Assembly: GCA_001829415.1 (NCBI GenBank)
Contig: MIBE01000038.1
Coordinates: forward strand, 1-49,972
DNA length: 49,972 nt
Direction of reading: 5' to 3'
DNA from: Spirochaetes bacterium GWF1_51_8
GTDB taxonomy: Bacteria > Spirochaetota > Brevinematia > Brevinematales > GWF1-51-8
Shown here in pieces: positions 40,782 to 49,972 of the stretch; position 1 is the first letter of the stretch; the number at the start of each line of letters is the position of its first letter. A program made the position numbers and the translations under genes. Below the pieces are notes generated by a model, which did not search any database, was not told the origin of the DNA, and worked only from the letters and a program-made list of their open reading frames with translations.

Positions 40782-43487
40782 TTAATAGAGGTCGTATACT
40801 ACTACGCTGTAAGGAGCGATAGCGATATTGGCTTTCTGAGCCATTCCGTCCATTCCGCCGGAGAGGGCGCCTGTGTCCCATCCGCCGAAATTACCGAAGT
40901 CGCCTGAATAGCCGTTCCAGTCGCTATTGAATACGACATGTCCTGTCGCCCAAACCGGCCAACCGATCTGGTAGTTCCAGTTCCAAGTCGTACTGCCGAA
41001 GTTACAGACGATAACCATATTCTGAGTGCCGTTCCAGCGGTGGAAAGCGATCACTTTATTCGCGTTATCCACATGGAAGACATTGATATTGTTGCTTCTG
41101 AGCGCGCTGTAGTTCTTACGCAAGGTGATCAGGTCTTTGTACATCTGAACGATACCGGCATGCGAGGTAGCCAAGCCCCAGTTCAGATAGTTGTTGTAGA
41201 CGCTGTTGTCGAACCAGCCGGGCTGGAGGAATTCTTCGCCCTGGAAGATCATCGGGATACCGGGAGCGGTAAAGAGTACCGCAGCGCCCAATGTGCTTCT
41301 CTTCTTGGCAAGCCAGCTTCCGGGATTGGAATTGTCAATCGCGGACGGAGGTCTCTGTTTGCCGTTACCGACTTCGTCATGTGAAGAAACATAGATCAAC
41401 TGGCGGACTCTGTCGCCATACTTGATGGCAAGAGCGCCGGCTACGTCGTTCATATTGCGGTCGGTATCCCACGCTGTTTCGATTGCGGTCTTGATAGGAT
41501 GTACGAATCCGGCATCCCACTGGGAATCGAAGCCCGCGCCGCCGGAACCGGTGGTGTAGGTGATCCACGGGTCTTTAGCCAAGTCTTCGGCGATCGAGAT
41601 CGCGCTCGGCTTGATAGCGTTGATTTCATTGTTGATCCACTGCATCAATGTCCATGCTTCGGCGATGTCCGAAGAATAGTTGACTTTGCGCATATTGATC
41701 GTGGAGTCCCAGCGCAGACCGTCTACGTTGAATGTCTGGAGCCAGTAGATCGCGTTGTCGCGGAGGAACTGGCGAACTTCGCCTCTGCCGTAATCGGGTC
41801 TGGTGTGTCCCCAAGGAGTTTCAGCTTTCCAGTCGTTATAGAAATAGATACCGCCGAGATTGTTCTGATACCAGCCGTCAAAACGCCAAGTATCGATGTC
41901 GGACGGGCCGAGGTGGTTGTAAACGATGTCAAGGATGAGGCCGATGCCCTTGGTATGCAAAGCGGTAACAAGGTTCTTGAGGCCTTCGGGACCGCCGTAA
42001 TCCGCTTCGGGAGCGAAGATGTCGACGGGATTGTAACCCCAGCTATTTTCGCCCGGGAATTCCATGATCGGGAGAAGCTCGACCATATTGACGCCGAGGT
42101 CTTTCAGATACTGAGCCTTGTTGGCGATATCGGCGAACTTGCTGATGCCGGTCGCAGTGCTTCCGGCGAACGAGCCGACATGAAGCTGATAAACGATCAT
42201 ATCTTCAAAATAAGGAATAGTGATCCCGGCGGGAGGAGTCTGGGTATAGATAATAGAAGCGCCCGCTGAATGTTCCTGCTTCTTGGCATACGGGTCTTTC
42301 TTCCACATATCGCCGTTGATGATGAATTTATACTTCTGGCCGACTGCCGCGCCCGCGACATCGACAGACCAGTAGCCGTTGCCTTCGCTTGCGAGGGCAT
42401 TAGCGGTGGCGCTCCAGCTATTGAAATCGCCGCCGACCGCGACCGAAGTAGCGTAGGGTGCCCATACACGAAAGGCTACGCCGCCGGTATAGATGATCGC
42501 GCCCATTCCTGAACGAGCCGAAGGCGTGGGAGCGGCTAAAACGCTTCCTGTGACAAGCACGTCTTCAATATAAATATAATCCGCTGTAGAGTTAGCAACC
42601 ATCCGGAAACGGATCTGAAGCGCGGAGTTGTTGTTTGCCGCTGCGGGAAGAGTGACGCTATAAGATTTCCAAGTCAGGTTGTCCGCGGGATCGACAAGAC
42701 TTGCTGCTTCTACCCATCCGGCTCCGGTGTTATACTCGAATACACACTTTTCCGCGGCTTCGAGAGAAGAACCGAGGAGTTTGAACGAAACGTTAATTCC
42801 GGTATACCCTGTGGTACTGACAGGGATAGACGCGTTGGCGTTGTACACGATACGCATCGAGCCTGTACCGATCTTATAGGTTCCGGTATAGTAAGTGACA
42901 TAACTGGTGCTGGAACGTACCCATCCGGCAAGTGTGGTATCGCCGTCGAAATTCTTGGAAAGAATGGTCGGCAGTACTGGAGCGGTAGACGTCCCGCTGA
43001 CAACTATATCTTCAACATAAATATAGTCCGCCGTGGAATTTGCAACCATCCGGAAGCGTATCTGGAAATTGGCGTTATTGTTCGCCGCCGCCGGAATAGT
43101 GACATTGTAGGACTTCCATGTCAGGTCGTCCGAGGGATCGACAAGGCTCGCGGCCTCGACCCAACCGGCCCCGGTGTTATACTCGAATACGCACTTTTCC
43201 CCGGCTTCGAGAGAAGACCCGAGGAGTTTGAAAGTGACCGAGATTCCGGTATACCCGACCGTACTGACATTCAGATACGCATTGGCGTTATAGACAATAC
43301 GCATCGAACCGGTACCGATCTTATAGGTACTGGTGTAGTAGGTGACATAACTGGTGCTGGAACGCACCCAACCCGCGAGCGTGGTATCGCCGTCGAAGTT
43401 TTTCGACACGATAGTGGCGGGGAACATCAGGTTCGCGGAGAATAAGAAGAGTAACGCGATCCCGAAGAGTTTTCCGAACTTAATCAT
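40782..43487 (-). CDS. Secreted GH13 alpha-glucan enzyme with duplicated N-terminal domain and CBM48
   Basis: 901 aa with signal peptide (1-23). Two near-identical beta domains (about 24-165 and 173-313), a CBM48-like E-set (about 325-410; VAFRVWAPYATSVAVGGDFNSW), the GH13 barrel and a C-terminal beta domain. Catalytic signatures: DIVYNHLG (Asp520), DGLRWDST (nucleophile Asp594), IAEDL (acid/base Glu634) and SSHDEVG (Asp704). CBM48 and the SHDEVG region resemble branching enzymes, but export and the extra domains suggest extracellular starch or glycogen processing; hydrolase versus branching activity cannot be decided. GGAGG precedes the ATG. Confidence 0.88.
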   Translation of the reverse strand: MIKFGKLFGIALLFLFSANLMFPATIVSKNFDGDTTLAGWVRSSTSYVTYYTSTYKIGTGSMRIVYNANAYLNVSTVGYTGISVTFKLLGSSLEAGEKCVFEYNTGAGWVEAASLVDPSDDLTWKSYNVTIPAAANNNANFQIRFRMVANSTADYIYVEDIVVSGTSTAPVLPTILSKNFDGDTTLAGWVRSSTSYVTYYTGTYKIGTGSMRIVYNANASIPVSTTGYTGINVSFKLLGSSLEAAEKCVFEYNTGAGWVEAASLVDPADNLTWKSYSVTLPAAANNNSALQIRFRMVANSTADYIYIEDVLVTGSVLAAPTPSARSGMGAIIYTGGVAFRVWAPYATSVAVGGDFNSWSATANALASEGNGYWSVDVAGAAVGQKYKFIINGDMWKKDPYAKKQEHSAGASIIYTQTPPAGITIPYFEDMIVYQLHVGSFAGSTATGISKFADIANKAQYLKDLGVNMVELLPIMEFPGENSWGYNPVDIFAPEADYGGPEGLKNLVTALHTKGIGLILDIVYNHLGPSDIDTWRFDGWYQNNLGGIYFYNDWKAETPWGHTRPDYGRGEVRQFLRDNAIYWLQTFNVDGLRWDSTINMRKVNYSSDIAEAWTLMQWINNEINAIKPSAISIAEDLAKDPWITYTTGSGGAGFDSQWDAGFVHPIKTAIETAWDTDRNMNDVAGALAIKYGDRVRQLIYVSSHDEVGNGKQRPPSAIDNSNPGSWLAKKRSTLGAAVLFTAPGIPMIFQGEEFLQPGWFDNSVYNNYLNWGLATSHAGIVQMYKDLITLRKNYSALRSNNINVFHVDNANKVIAFHRWNGTQNMVIVCNFGSTTWNWNYQIGWPVWATGHVVFNSDWNGYSGDFGNFGGWDTGALSGGMDGMAQKANIAIAPYSVVVYDLY
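42548..43418 (-). repeat. Tandem intragenic duplication in the GH13 gene
   Basis: Two units of about 425 bp (43418-42992 and 42968-42548) encoding SKNFDGDTTLAGWVRSSTSY to YI[YE]VED[IV][VL]V[ST]G. Protein identity is very high; DNA differs mainly at third positions, so the copies are conserved but not brand new. Confidence 0.85.
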
Positions 43488-43576
43488 TTGACCCTCCTGA
43501 TTATTTTATCTCCTTATAGGTGCAATAAATATACCAAGCCCGGACAGAAAGATTTATGTAACCGCTTCCATTTGTG

Positions 43577-43666
43577 ATAACATGTTATGAGGTAACGAAT
43601 TATAAATCCGCCGAATCGTGACGGCGGTGAATTATCCCGGTCTACAAAGTGCACAATGCACTTTGT
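43577..43666. promoter_or_regulatory. Palindromes between the GH13 gene and phoH
   Basis: Two perfect inverted repeats in the gap: ATAACATGTTAT (43577-43588) and ACAAAGTGCA-caa-TGCACTTTGT (43644-43666). A weaker LacI-type half-palindrome, TGTAACCGCTTCC, lies at about 43557-43569. Candidate operators for the GH13 gene, phoH or both; no regulator gene is adjacent. Confidence 0.4.
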
Positions 43667-43708
43667 GAACTAACGTTTCAGGGTTTTCCGCCCGAAACAC
43701 GCCGCGGG

Positions 43709-43737
43709 TTGACAGAAAACCCGTTTTGAAGTATATT
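43709..43737 (+). promoter_or_regulatory. Promoter reading toward phoH
   Basis: TTGACA, 17 bp, TATATT. The transcript would start near 43744 and run through the palindromic element at 43762-43926 before the phoH ATG. Confidence 0.6.
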
Positions 43738-43761
43738 ATTGGGCGCTCGAGCAAGCGCATG

Positions 43762-43926
43762 TTGACGAAGTCATGAAATACACGATTATTTGTCACTGCG
43801 AGACGCGAAGCGGCGAAGCAGTCTGTTTTATATATATACCCAGCAATTAAATAGATTGCTTCGGCTATGGTTCGGCAAGCTCACAATGACGCCTCGCAAT
43901 GACAAAATGAGTTTGTCATCAAGCCC
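43762..43926. repeat. MITE-like palindromic element, copy in the phoH leader
   Basis: TTGACGAAGTCATGAAATACA, TTTGTCACTGCGAGACGCG, GCGAAGCAGTCTG, TAGATTGCTTCGGC, CTCGCAATGACA and GAGTTTGTCATCAAGCCC: inverted orientation relative to copies 1 and 3. It lies entirely between the predicted phoH promoter and start codon. Confidence 0.8.
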
Positions 43927-43980
43927 GCAAGCGGCTGCTTCTGAATATCCGGGAGGAAGATTACAGCCGCAAGGAGAGAT

Positions 43981-44948
<968 letters not shown>

Positions 44949-44952
<4 letters not shown>

Positions 44953-47138
44953 AAGAGATTCTCAATAAAATCGCTCTCGAGGCCAAGGCTTCTATCCGGG
45001 CTGTCGGAAAAAAGAATTTCATCCTCTTCGGGATAGCGTACTTCATCATTTCCGTCCTTATCACCCTCAGTTATATCGTTCCGGTGGATATCAATTACCA
45101 GATCGGCGATCCCGCGCGCGAGACGATCGTCTCCGAGTACACGTTCTCGTACTACGACAAGGCCGAACTGAAAAACATCCTGAACTATATCGAAGTGTCG
45201 AAACCCTACTATTATAAACCCGTCGCGTTCCACCAGCAGGGATTCCAGAACTCGCTGAAGGAGTTCCTCACTGTCATGGCGATCGAGAGGAACGAGGATT
45301 TCCAGATCCGTGTCAAGGCGGAGGGATATGTCTTCTCGATGACAGTCTGGCAGTATATCCAGAATAACCGTTTCCTCCTCACCAAATATCAGGACCGTTT
45401 CGACTTTGTTTACAGGGCGATAGTCCGGAACTTCTGGATAGTCGACAGGCTCCCGGACACCGAGATCAAGAATTCGATTATTATCGAGACGCTGGAAGGC
45501 ATCTCGAATATCACGCTGAAGGATATCCATACCGCGCCGCTGGAAAAGGAAGCTATATTGCCGGTGGTCAACTCGATCTACCCCAAGATGAATCCCCTGT
45601 TCCGCGAGGCGATGGCGGAGATCATGGTCAACCTGCTTCTGCCGACTGCGGTGATCGACCTCGAGAAGCGGAACGCGATCATCGAGAAGGAACTGGAAAA
45701 GAACAAGCTGAAAAAAGTGATCCGCGAAGGCGAAGTGATCATCATGAAAGGGGATATCCTGACCCCGGAGATACTGTCGAAAATGATCGGCTATCACGAT
45801 TTCAAGGACAATATCGCCGGGAAACGGGTCATCCTCTACCTGATCTTTTCCTTCATGCTGTCCGTGCTGATCGTGTACGTGTTCCTGAAACTGGACGGCG
45901 ACGCGTTCAATATCAGGCGGAATGTCTGGATCGCGATCATCTTTTTCATCATGGCGAACCTTTCCTATTATATGGCATATGTCACACGGAACTATTTCGC
46001 GATCCCGATCTTCCTACTGATCCCGGTCATCCTCTCGGCGATCAATCTGCCCGTGCTCCTGCGTAACCCGAGGCTGTCCGTGTTCCTGCTCCTCATGTTC
46101 GATATGTTCTATATTTTCTATCCCTCGTTCCATATCGTGGCGTTCCTGAACCTGCTTGTCATCACCCTTTCGGTCGCGTTCAGCCACAGGCTCCTGCGTT
46201 ACAGGACCGACTTCTTCTTCCAAGGCCTCCTGTTCGGCTTTATCGAGTTCATCTTCGTGCTCTTCGCCTATTACGACCGTTACAGCAATATCACGGGCTA
46301 CGACCTCGGGCTGAGCATCCTGTTCGCGTTCGGCAACAGTTTCACCTGCGCGATCGTCAGCCTCGGCGTGGTCATCCCGCTATTCGAGAAGGTGTTCAAC
46401 ATCCCCACCCGTTTCCGCCTGCTGGAACTGTCCAATCCCTCGACAAGCCCGCTGCTGAAAAAGCTGAAATTCGAAGCGCCCGGCACCTACAACCATTCCA
46501 TGCTCCTCGGCGACCTGATGGAAGAAGCGGCCGACCAGCTCGGCATCGACCCGCTGATGGCGAAGGTCGGCGGGTACTATCACGATATCGGCAAGATGGA
46601 CAACCCGAATTATTTCATCGAGAACCAGGATTTGAAGAATCCCCACGAGGACTTGAAGCCCACGATCTCCGTTTCCGTCATCAAGGCGCATGTCCGCGAG
46701 GGGGTGGAGATCGCGCAGAAGTACGGCCTGCCCGGGGAGATCATCGACTTCATCCGCGAGCACCACGGGACGACGATGATATCCTATTTCTATCACCAGG
46801 CCGCCGGGCTCTACGGCGACCAGAATATCAACCAGGAAGACTACGAATACCCCGGCCCATTGCCGCACAACAAATACACCGCGCTCCTGCAGATCGTCGA
46901 TACTGTCGAGGCGACCACGCGCGCCTACGCGCAGAACAACGACCGGTTCTCGACAAACACCATTCACGAAATCATCGACGATTCGATCAAAAAGCGGATG
47001 GATGAGGGACAGTTCGCGAACTGCGACCTGACGATGCGGGAATTCGACCTTGTCAAGCAGTCGATCTTTAAAAACCTCTCGTCATACTATCACCGGCGTA
47101 TCGAGTACCTGAAAAAGAAGGACAAGAACGGAGACTAA
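44949..47138 (+). CDS. pgpH: 7TM-HD phosphodiesterase (PgpH/YqfF type)
   Basis: 729 aa. One N-terminal membrane helix (about 24-44), an extracytoplasmic 7TMR-HDED domain (about 45-275), seven membrane helices (about 290-465) and a cytoplasmic HD domain (about 500-650) with TYNHSMLLGDL, GGYYHDIGKMDNP and REHHGT. Characterised relatives hydrolyse c-di-AMP. Position behind phoH is the usual arrangement. ybeY does not follow as it commonly does. Confidence 0.92.
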
Positions 47139-47179
47139 GGTAGTCTTTTTGTTAAAAAAATAATTTTTCGAGAGACTTA

Positions 47180-47959
47180 ATGTATAGAGAATACAGCGTA
47201 TCTTTTTTTGGATATTTACTTTTTGGAGTTTTTGTTGTTCTAACCTTAGTATTTATTGCACTTCCAAAAGTGGTGATTGGTATAATACAGTATTTCCAAG
47301 GTGGTATATCATTATCCTATTTTGCTATATTTGGTCTTGTTTTATATTTTTTCTTAATGATTTCTTTTTTTATTTCAGATACTTTTTTGGCAACCATTCA
47401 TACCCCTTTTAACTCTTATTGGAGAATCTATGTCAGGGAAGACGGATTATATGGCACCTATCTTTGGGAGTTTTCAAGATGGGTTTTTAAAAGACCGCGG
47501 AAAATTTGTAACTGGGAGGATATAAAGAGGGTAAAATTTAGAGGTTATATTTGCTTCGCATTTTATAGATCCATTGTTTATTTAAAGAACGATAAGAAAT
47601 TTTCTATTACTAATATTGGAATATCCCCATATGAAATAGATAAGTATTATCATACAGAAAATGAGTATGAGAAAAGTTTTATATATTCAAATAGAATGCT
47701 ATACGCGCTTATCATGAGAAGAATTGGGATCGAAAATTTCGAGGATTTTAAAGGACCATTAAAAGGAGGGGTTTTAGAAGAAATTAGAACTGCTTTGACT
47801 GAAACAGACAGAATTATTGAAGAAGATAAAAATGTAATAAAAGAAATGGAAGAACGAAAAAAACAAATTGAACAGGAAGAGGAAGAAGAAAGAAAATTAA
47901 AAGAAGTCAGTGAAACCAAGGACTCCCCCGATGCCCGAAAAGAACCAAAACAGCAATAA
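47180..47959 (+). CDS. AT-rich membrane protein with charged coiled-coil tail
   Basis: 259 aa, unrecognised. Two membrane helices (about 8-30 and 46-70), a cytoplasmic beta-rich part (about 80-160, possibly PH-like: RIYVREDGLYG, NWEDIKRVKFRGY) and a C-terminal Glu/Lys-rich coiled coil (about 200-259). Codon use is strongly A/T-ending, unlike pgpH 41 bp upstream, suggesting separate origin. Ribosome binding site is weak (GAGAG). Confidence 0.7.
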   Translation: MYREYSVSFFGYLLFGVFVVLTLVFIALPKVVIGIIQYFQGGISLSYFAIFGLVLYFFLMISFFISDTFLATIHTPFNSYWRIYVREDGLYGTYLWEFSRWVFKRPRKICNWEDIKRVKFRGYICFAFYRSIVYLKNDKKFSITNIGISPYEIDKYYHTENEYEKSFIYSNRMLYALIMRRIGIENFEDFKGPLKGGVLEEIRTALTETDRIIEEDKNVIKEMEERKKQIEQEEEEERKLKEVSETKDSPDARKEPKQQ

Positions 47960-48004
47960 TATAAAAATCAGCCTTCCGAAGGATTTGGGGGGAGGGGGAA
48001 GTAA

Positions 48005-48400
48005 TATGATACTTTCTGTCACCAGAAAGAAATGAAACAACCCCGCGAGGGAACGCGGGGCAAGCGAGTGCCCCGCCTTGATGCCGGTTTTATCTGTTCG
48101 CGCGGTTAAACGGTAAAAAGCGCGAAACGAAAACGCCGAAACTCCTCTCTGCGGTCGTCAGACAGACGGCGTTTTTGACGTTTCGCGGGGAAATCATTTT
48201 GGATGCGAAGAATTGATTTCAATTCGGCATAGAGGCGGGGGCGACAAATACAGAAAGGCAGGGAAAAATACAAATACAGAAATCACCGGACATCGAGCTT
48301 GTCCCGAACGCATGTTAGGGGCGTAGCCGAGGTGTCCGTATGTCCGGAAGATGCGCTTCATAACGCGCGGGAAGAAACAACCGAAGTACAGACAGCCGGG
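48005..48400 (-). repeat. Mosaic intergenic repeat, copy C
   Basis: Reverse-complement relative of copy A: CTTTCTGTCACCAGAAAG hairpin, ATGCCGGTTTTATCTGTTCG, AAAAAGCGCGAAACGAAAACG, GGATGCGAAGAA, CGGCATAGAGGCGGGGGCGAC and CGAGGTGTCCGTATGTCCGG. Blocks are shuffled relative to A. The rest of the gap to 48547 is GC-rich with no credible gene. Confidence 0.65.
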
Positions 48401-48547
48401 AGACAAAAAACGGAAACCATGTCTGCATACGCAGAATGCAGGCGAGTGTCCGAAGGATGTATCGAGGTTTCCCTTGTGGGATGTTCCGGCATTTCCCGGC
48501 GGGGGCCGGACGCGCATCGGTATCCCAATGGCAAATCCGGCGGCAAA

Positions 48548-49798
48548 CTATTTCCGGTCGAGGCTCTTGAGAAACGCGATCCGTTCGAGGACGGGCGGAT
48601 GGCTGTAATGGAACATCGCGTACCACGGGTGCGGATGAAGCGTCGAGAGGTTGTCGGCGGAGAGCTTCACGAGCGCAGACACAAGCCCGCCGGAACTCCC
48701 GGTCATCTCGTGAGCGAACCTGTCAGCCTGCCGTTCGGAACGCCGCGAGAAATAGTTCGACAGGGGCGTGAAGAAAAACATCGCGAGGCTTCCGATAAAC
48801 CCCATCACGACGATATCCGTGAAGAAATCCGCCCCGGCGACGGGGAACACTGTCCGAAGAATGCCCGAGCCTATTACCGCGAACGCCCCATAGAGCAAAA
48901 CCGCCGATCCCGCCGTCATTCCCGCCAGCCGTTTGATGAAATGCCCGTGTTTCCAATGCCCCGCCTCATGCGCGAGGACGGAAAGGACTTCCTCACGGTC
49001 CATCTGCGTGAGGAGCGTATCGTAAAACACGATCCGTTTGTTCCGTCCGATCCCCGTGAAATAGGCGTTAGTGTGCCCGGTGCGCTTCGACGCGTCGATC
49101 ACTAATATCTTGGATACTTTTATCCCGGCTTTGTCGAGCAGTTCGCGGATACCCTGTTCCAGCCCGGGGTCGTCGAGGGGCTTGTACTTATTGAAGAGCG
49201 GTTCGATCACATAGGGCGCGATGTACAGGATGAAGAGGGTGTAGGCGGTGAAGAACGCCCAGAGGATGATCCACCAGTATCCGGGGCTGGCATGGACTAT
49301 CGCGAACGCTCCCGCGAGCAGGGCGGAACTGAACAGCAGGTTCAGGATGAGGCTCTTGAAGAAATCGGCTATCCACAGTCCGGGCGTCATCGTATTGAAG
49401 CCGTAACGTTTTTCTATCGCGAACGTGAAGTAGAGGTCGAACGGAATTTCCAGCAGGGTCGACACGACGGTGAGAGTCAGGAAGAAGAGCAGTCCCGACG
49501 CCACGAACGGCATTCCCCCGGCAGAAAAGATGCCGTGAGCCCATCCGAACAGCGGGGTAAAGAGGAAACCGGCGAGCACAATCGAGTCGAACACGTTCTC
49601 CGCGAAACCGAAGTACATCTTGTCGCGGTGGTACCGGAGGGCGCGCGCGGACTTCTCCCCGGACAGTTTTTCCGCGAACTCGGGCGGGATCACCCCGATC
49701 ATTTTTTTCAGCCGGGCGTAGTTTATCAATGACAGCGCCCGCGCGAACGCGAACTCCGCGAGAAAGATGCCGAGCAGGATAAGCTGATAGGTATTCAT
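48548..49798 (-). CDS. M48 family (Ste24-like) membrane metalloprotease
   Basis: 416 aa. Several membrane helices and the zinc site HEAGH (His277, His281) with Glu355 in SERQADRFAHEM as third ligand. The long N-terminal region with FxxLPFDLYxTFxIExxYGFN-type sequence (IPFDLYFTFAIEKRYGFN) is that of the Ste24/CAAX prenyl protease branch rather than HtpX. In bacteria it probably degrades damaged membrane proteins. Confidence 0.92.
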   Translation of the reverse strand: MNTYQLILLGIFLAEFAFARALSLINYARLKKMIGVIPPEFAEKLSGEKSARALRYHRDKMYFGFAENVFDSIVLAGFLFTPLFGWAHGIFSAGGMPFVASGLLFFLTLTVVSTLLEIPFDLYFTFAIEKRYGFNTMTPGLWIADFFKSLILNLLFSSALLAGAFAIVHASPGYWWIILWAFFTAYTLFILYIAPYVIEPLFNKYKPLDDPGLEQGIRELLDKAGIKVSKILVIDASKRTGHTNAYFTGIGRNKRIVFYDTLLTQMDREEVLSVLAHEAGHWKHGHFIKRLAGMTAGSAVLLYGAFAVIGSGILRTVFPVAGADFFTDIVVMGFIGSLAMFFFTPLSNYFSRRSERQADRFAHEMTGSSGGLVSALVKLSADNLSTLHPHPWYAMFHYSHPPVLERIAFLKSLDRK

Positions 49799-49806
49799 AG
49801 CCGCCC

Positions 49807-49972
49807 CTATGGGATTTTTATCACCAGAGTGTTGAACAGGATGTACGCGCCGAGGAACACGATCCCGATGGTCAGGAACACGACGAACTCTTCCTTGAAC
49901 AGGGTGCGTATCTTGATTTCCATTTTCGATTTTTCGAGCTTGTCGATATCGTCGTAAATCTCCTTGAGCGAG
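49807..49972 (-). CDS. C-terminal end of a membrane protein (runs off the window)
   Basis: Last 55 codons of a gene continuing beyond the window: a charged helix (SLKEIYDDIDKLEKSKMEIK), then one membrane segment (EFVVFLTIGIVFLGAYILFN) and stop. It resembles a coiled coil with a C-terminal tail anchor. The stop is 9 bp before the M48 gene start, so both are likely in one transcript. Confidence 0.65.
   Translation of the reverse strand, partial: SLKEIYDDIDKLEKSKMEIKIRTLFKEEFVVFLTIGIVFLGAYILFNTLVIKIP

Noticed and set aside
48299..49105. 268-codon + strand open frame over the end of the M48 gene
   Set aside because: Mostly antisense to the protease; its start lies in the mosaic repeat.

Overview
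This window looks like chromosomal DNA of a Gram-negative-type (diderm) bacterium. It carries lpxD of lipid A synthesis, GDP-heptose genes, many lipoproteins with a lipobox, periplasmic proteases and a seven-helix chemotaxis-type receptor. The abundance of lipoproteins and the style of the MCP tip would fit a spirochaete or a relative, but that placement is inference. Most genes have moderate GC with C/G-ending codons. A few (about 2.2-2.6, 11.4-15.2 and 47.2-48.0 kb) are visibly AT-richer and may have been acquired. No tRNA, rRNA, CRISPR array, transposase gene or phage module was recognised.

Layout. 0-3.7 kb (-): lpxD, a cysteine-less rhodanese lipoprotein, ksgA and a trypsin-like protease, apparently one operon behind one promoter. 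3.8-4.3 kb: a mosaic intergenic repeat, with relatives at 32.6 and 48 kb. 4.4-7.4 kb (+): the classical rpsP-khpA-rimM-trmD-rplS-rnhB translation operon. 7.5-8.6 kb: a prokaryotic pentameric ligand-gated channel homologue. 8.9-24 kb: mainly a (-) strand cluster of exported beta-rich lipoproteins. It includes a 1274-residue AT-rich metalloprotease/FN3/propeller protein, and it contains broken genes and duplicated gene tails. A (+) block inside it holds a radical SAM protein, an M23 peptidase and a small secreted protein. 24.4-28.6 kb (-): TPR-NHL-VWA protein, Cys-rich small protein, coaE and a SpoIID-family protein. 29.2-32.4 kb: two tandem secreted YD-repeat-like paralogues facing a queD-folE2 operon in which the folE2 5' end is present three times. 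32.8-34.7 kb (-): ankyrin protein and rplM-rpsI. 34.8-38.8 kb (+): a complete GDP-D-glycero-alpha-D-manno-heptose operon (HddC-GmhB fusion, HddA, GmhA) plus a glycosyltransferase. 38.8-43.5 kb (-): a 7TM MCP-like protein and a secreted GH13 enzyme. 44-48 kb (+): phoH, pgpH and an AT-rich membrane protein. 48.5-50 kb (-): a Ste24-type M48 protease and the end of one more gene.

The most distinctive feature is recent small-scale rearrangement. Palindromic MITE-like elements recur in at least six places, one of them inside the phoH 5' leader. Shorter hairpins are nested in them, and one such hairpin is inserted inside a partial folE2 copy. The folE2 locus is duplicated at both ends: its start is triplicated, with every junction kept as an ATGA overlap, and its last codons are copied behind the neighbouring paralogue. 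Near-consensus sigma70-type promoters with 16-17 bp spacers can be read upstream of many genes.
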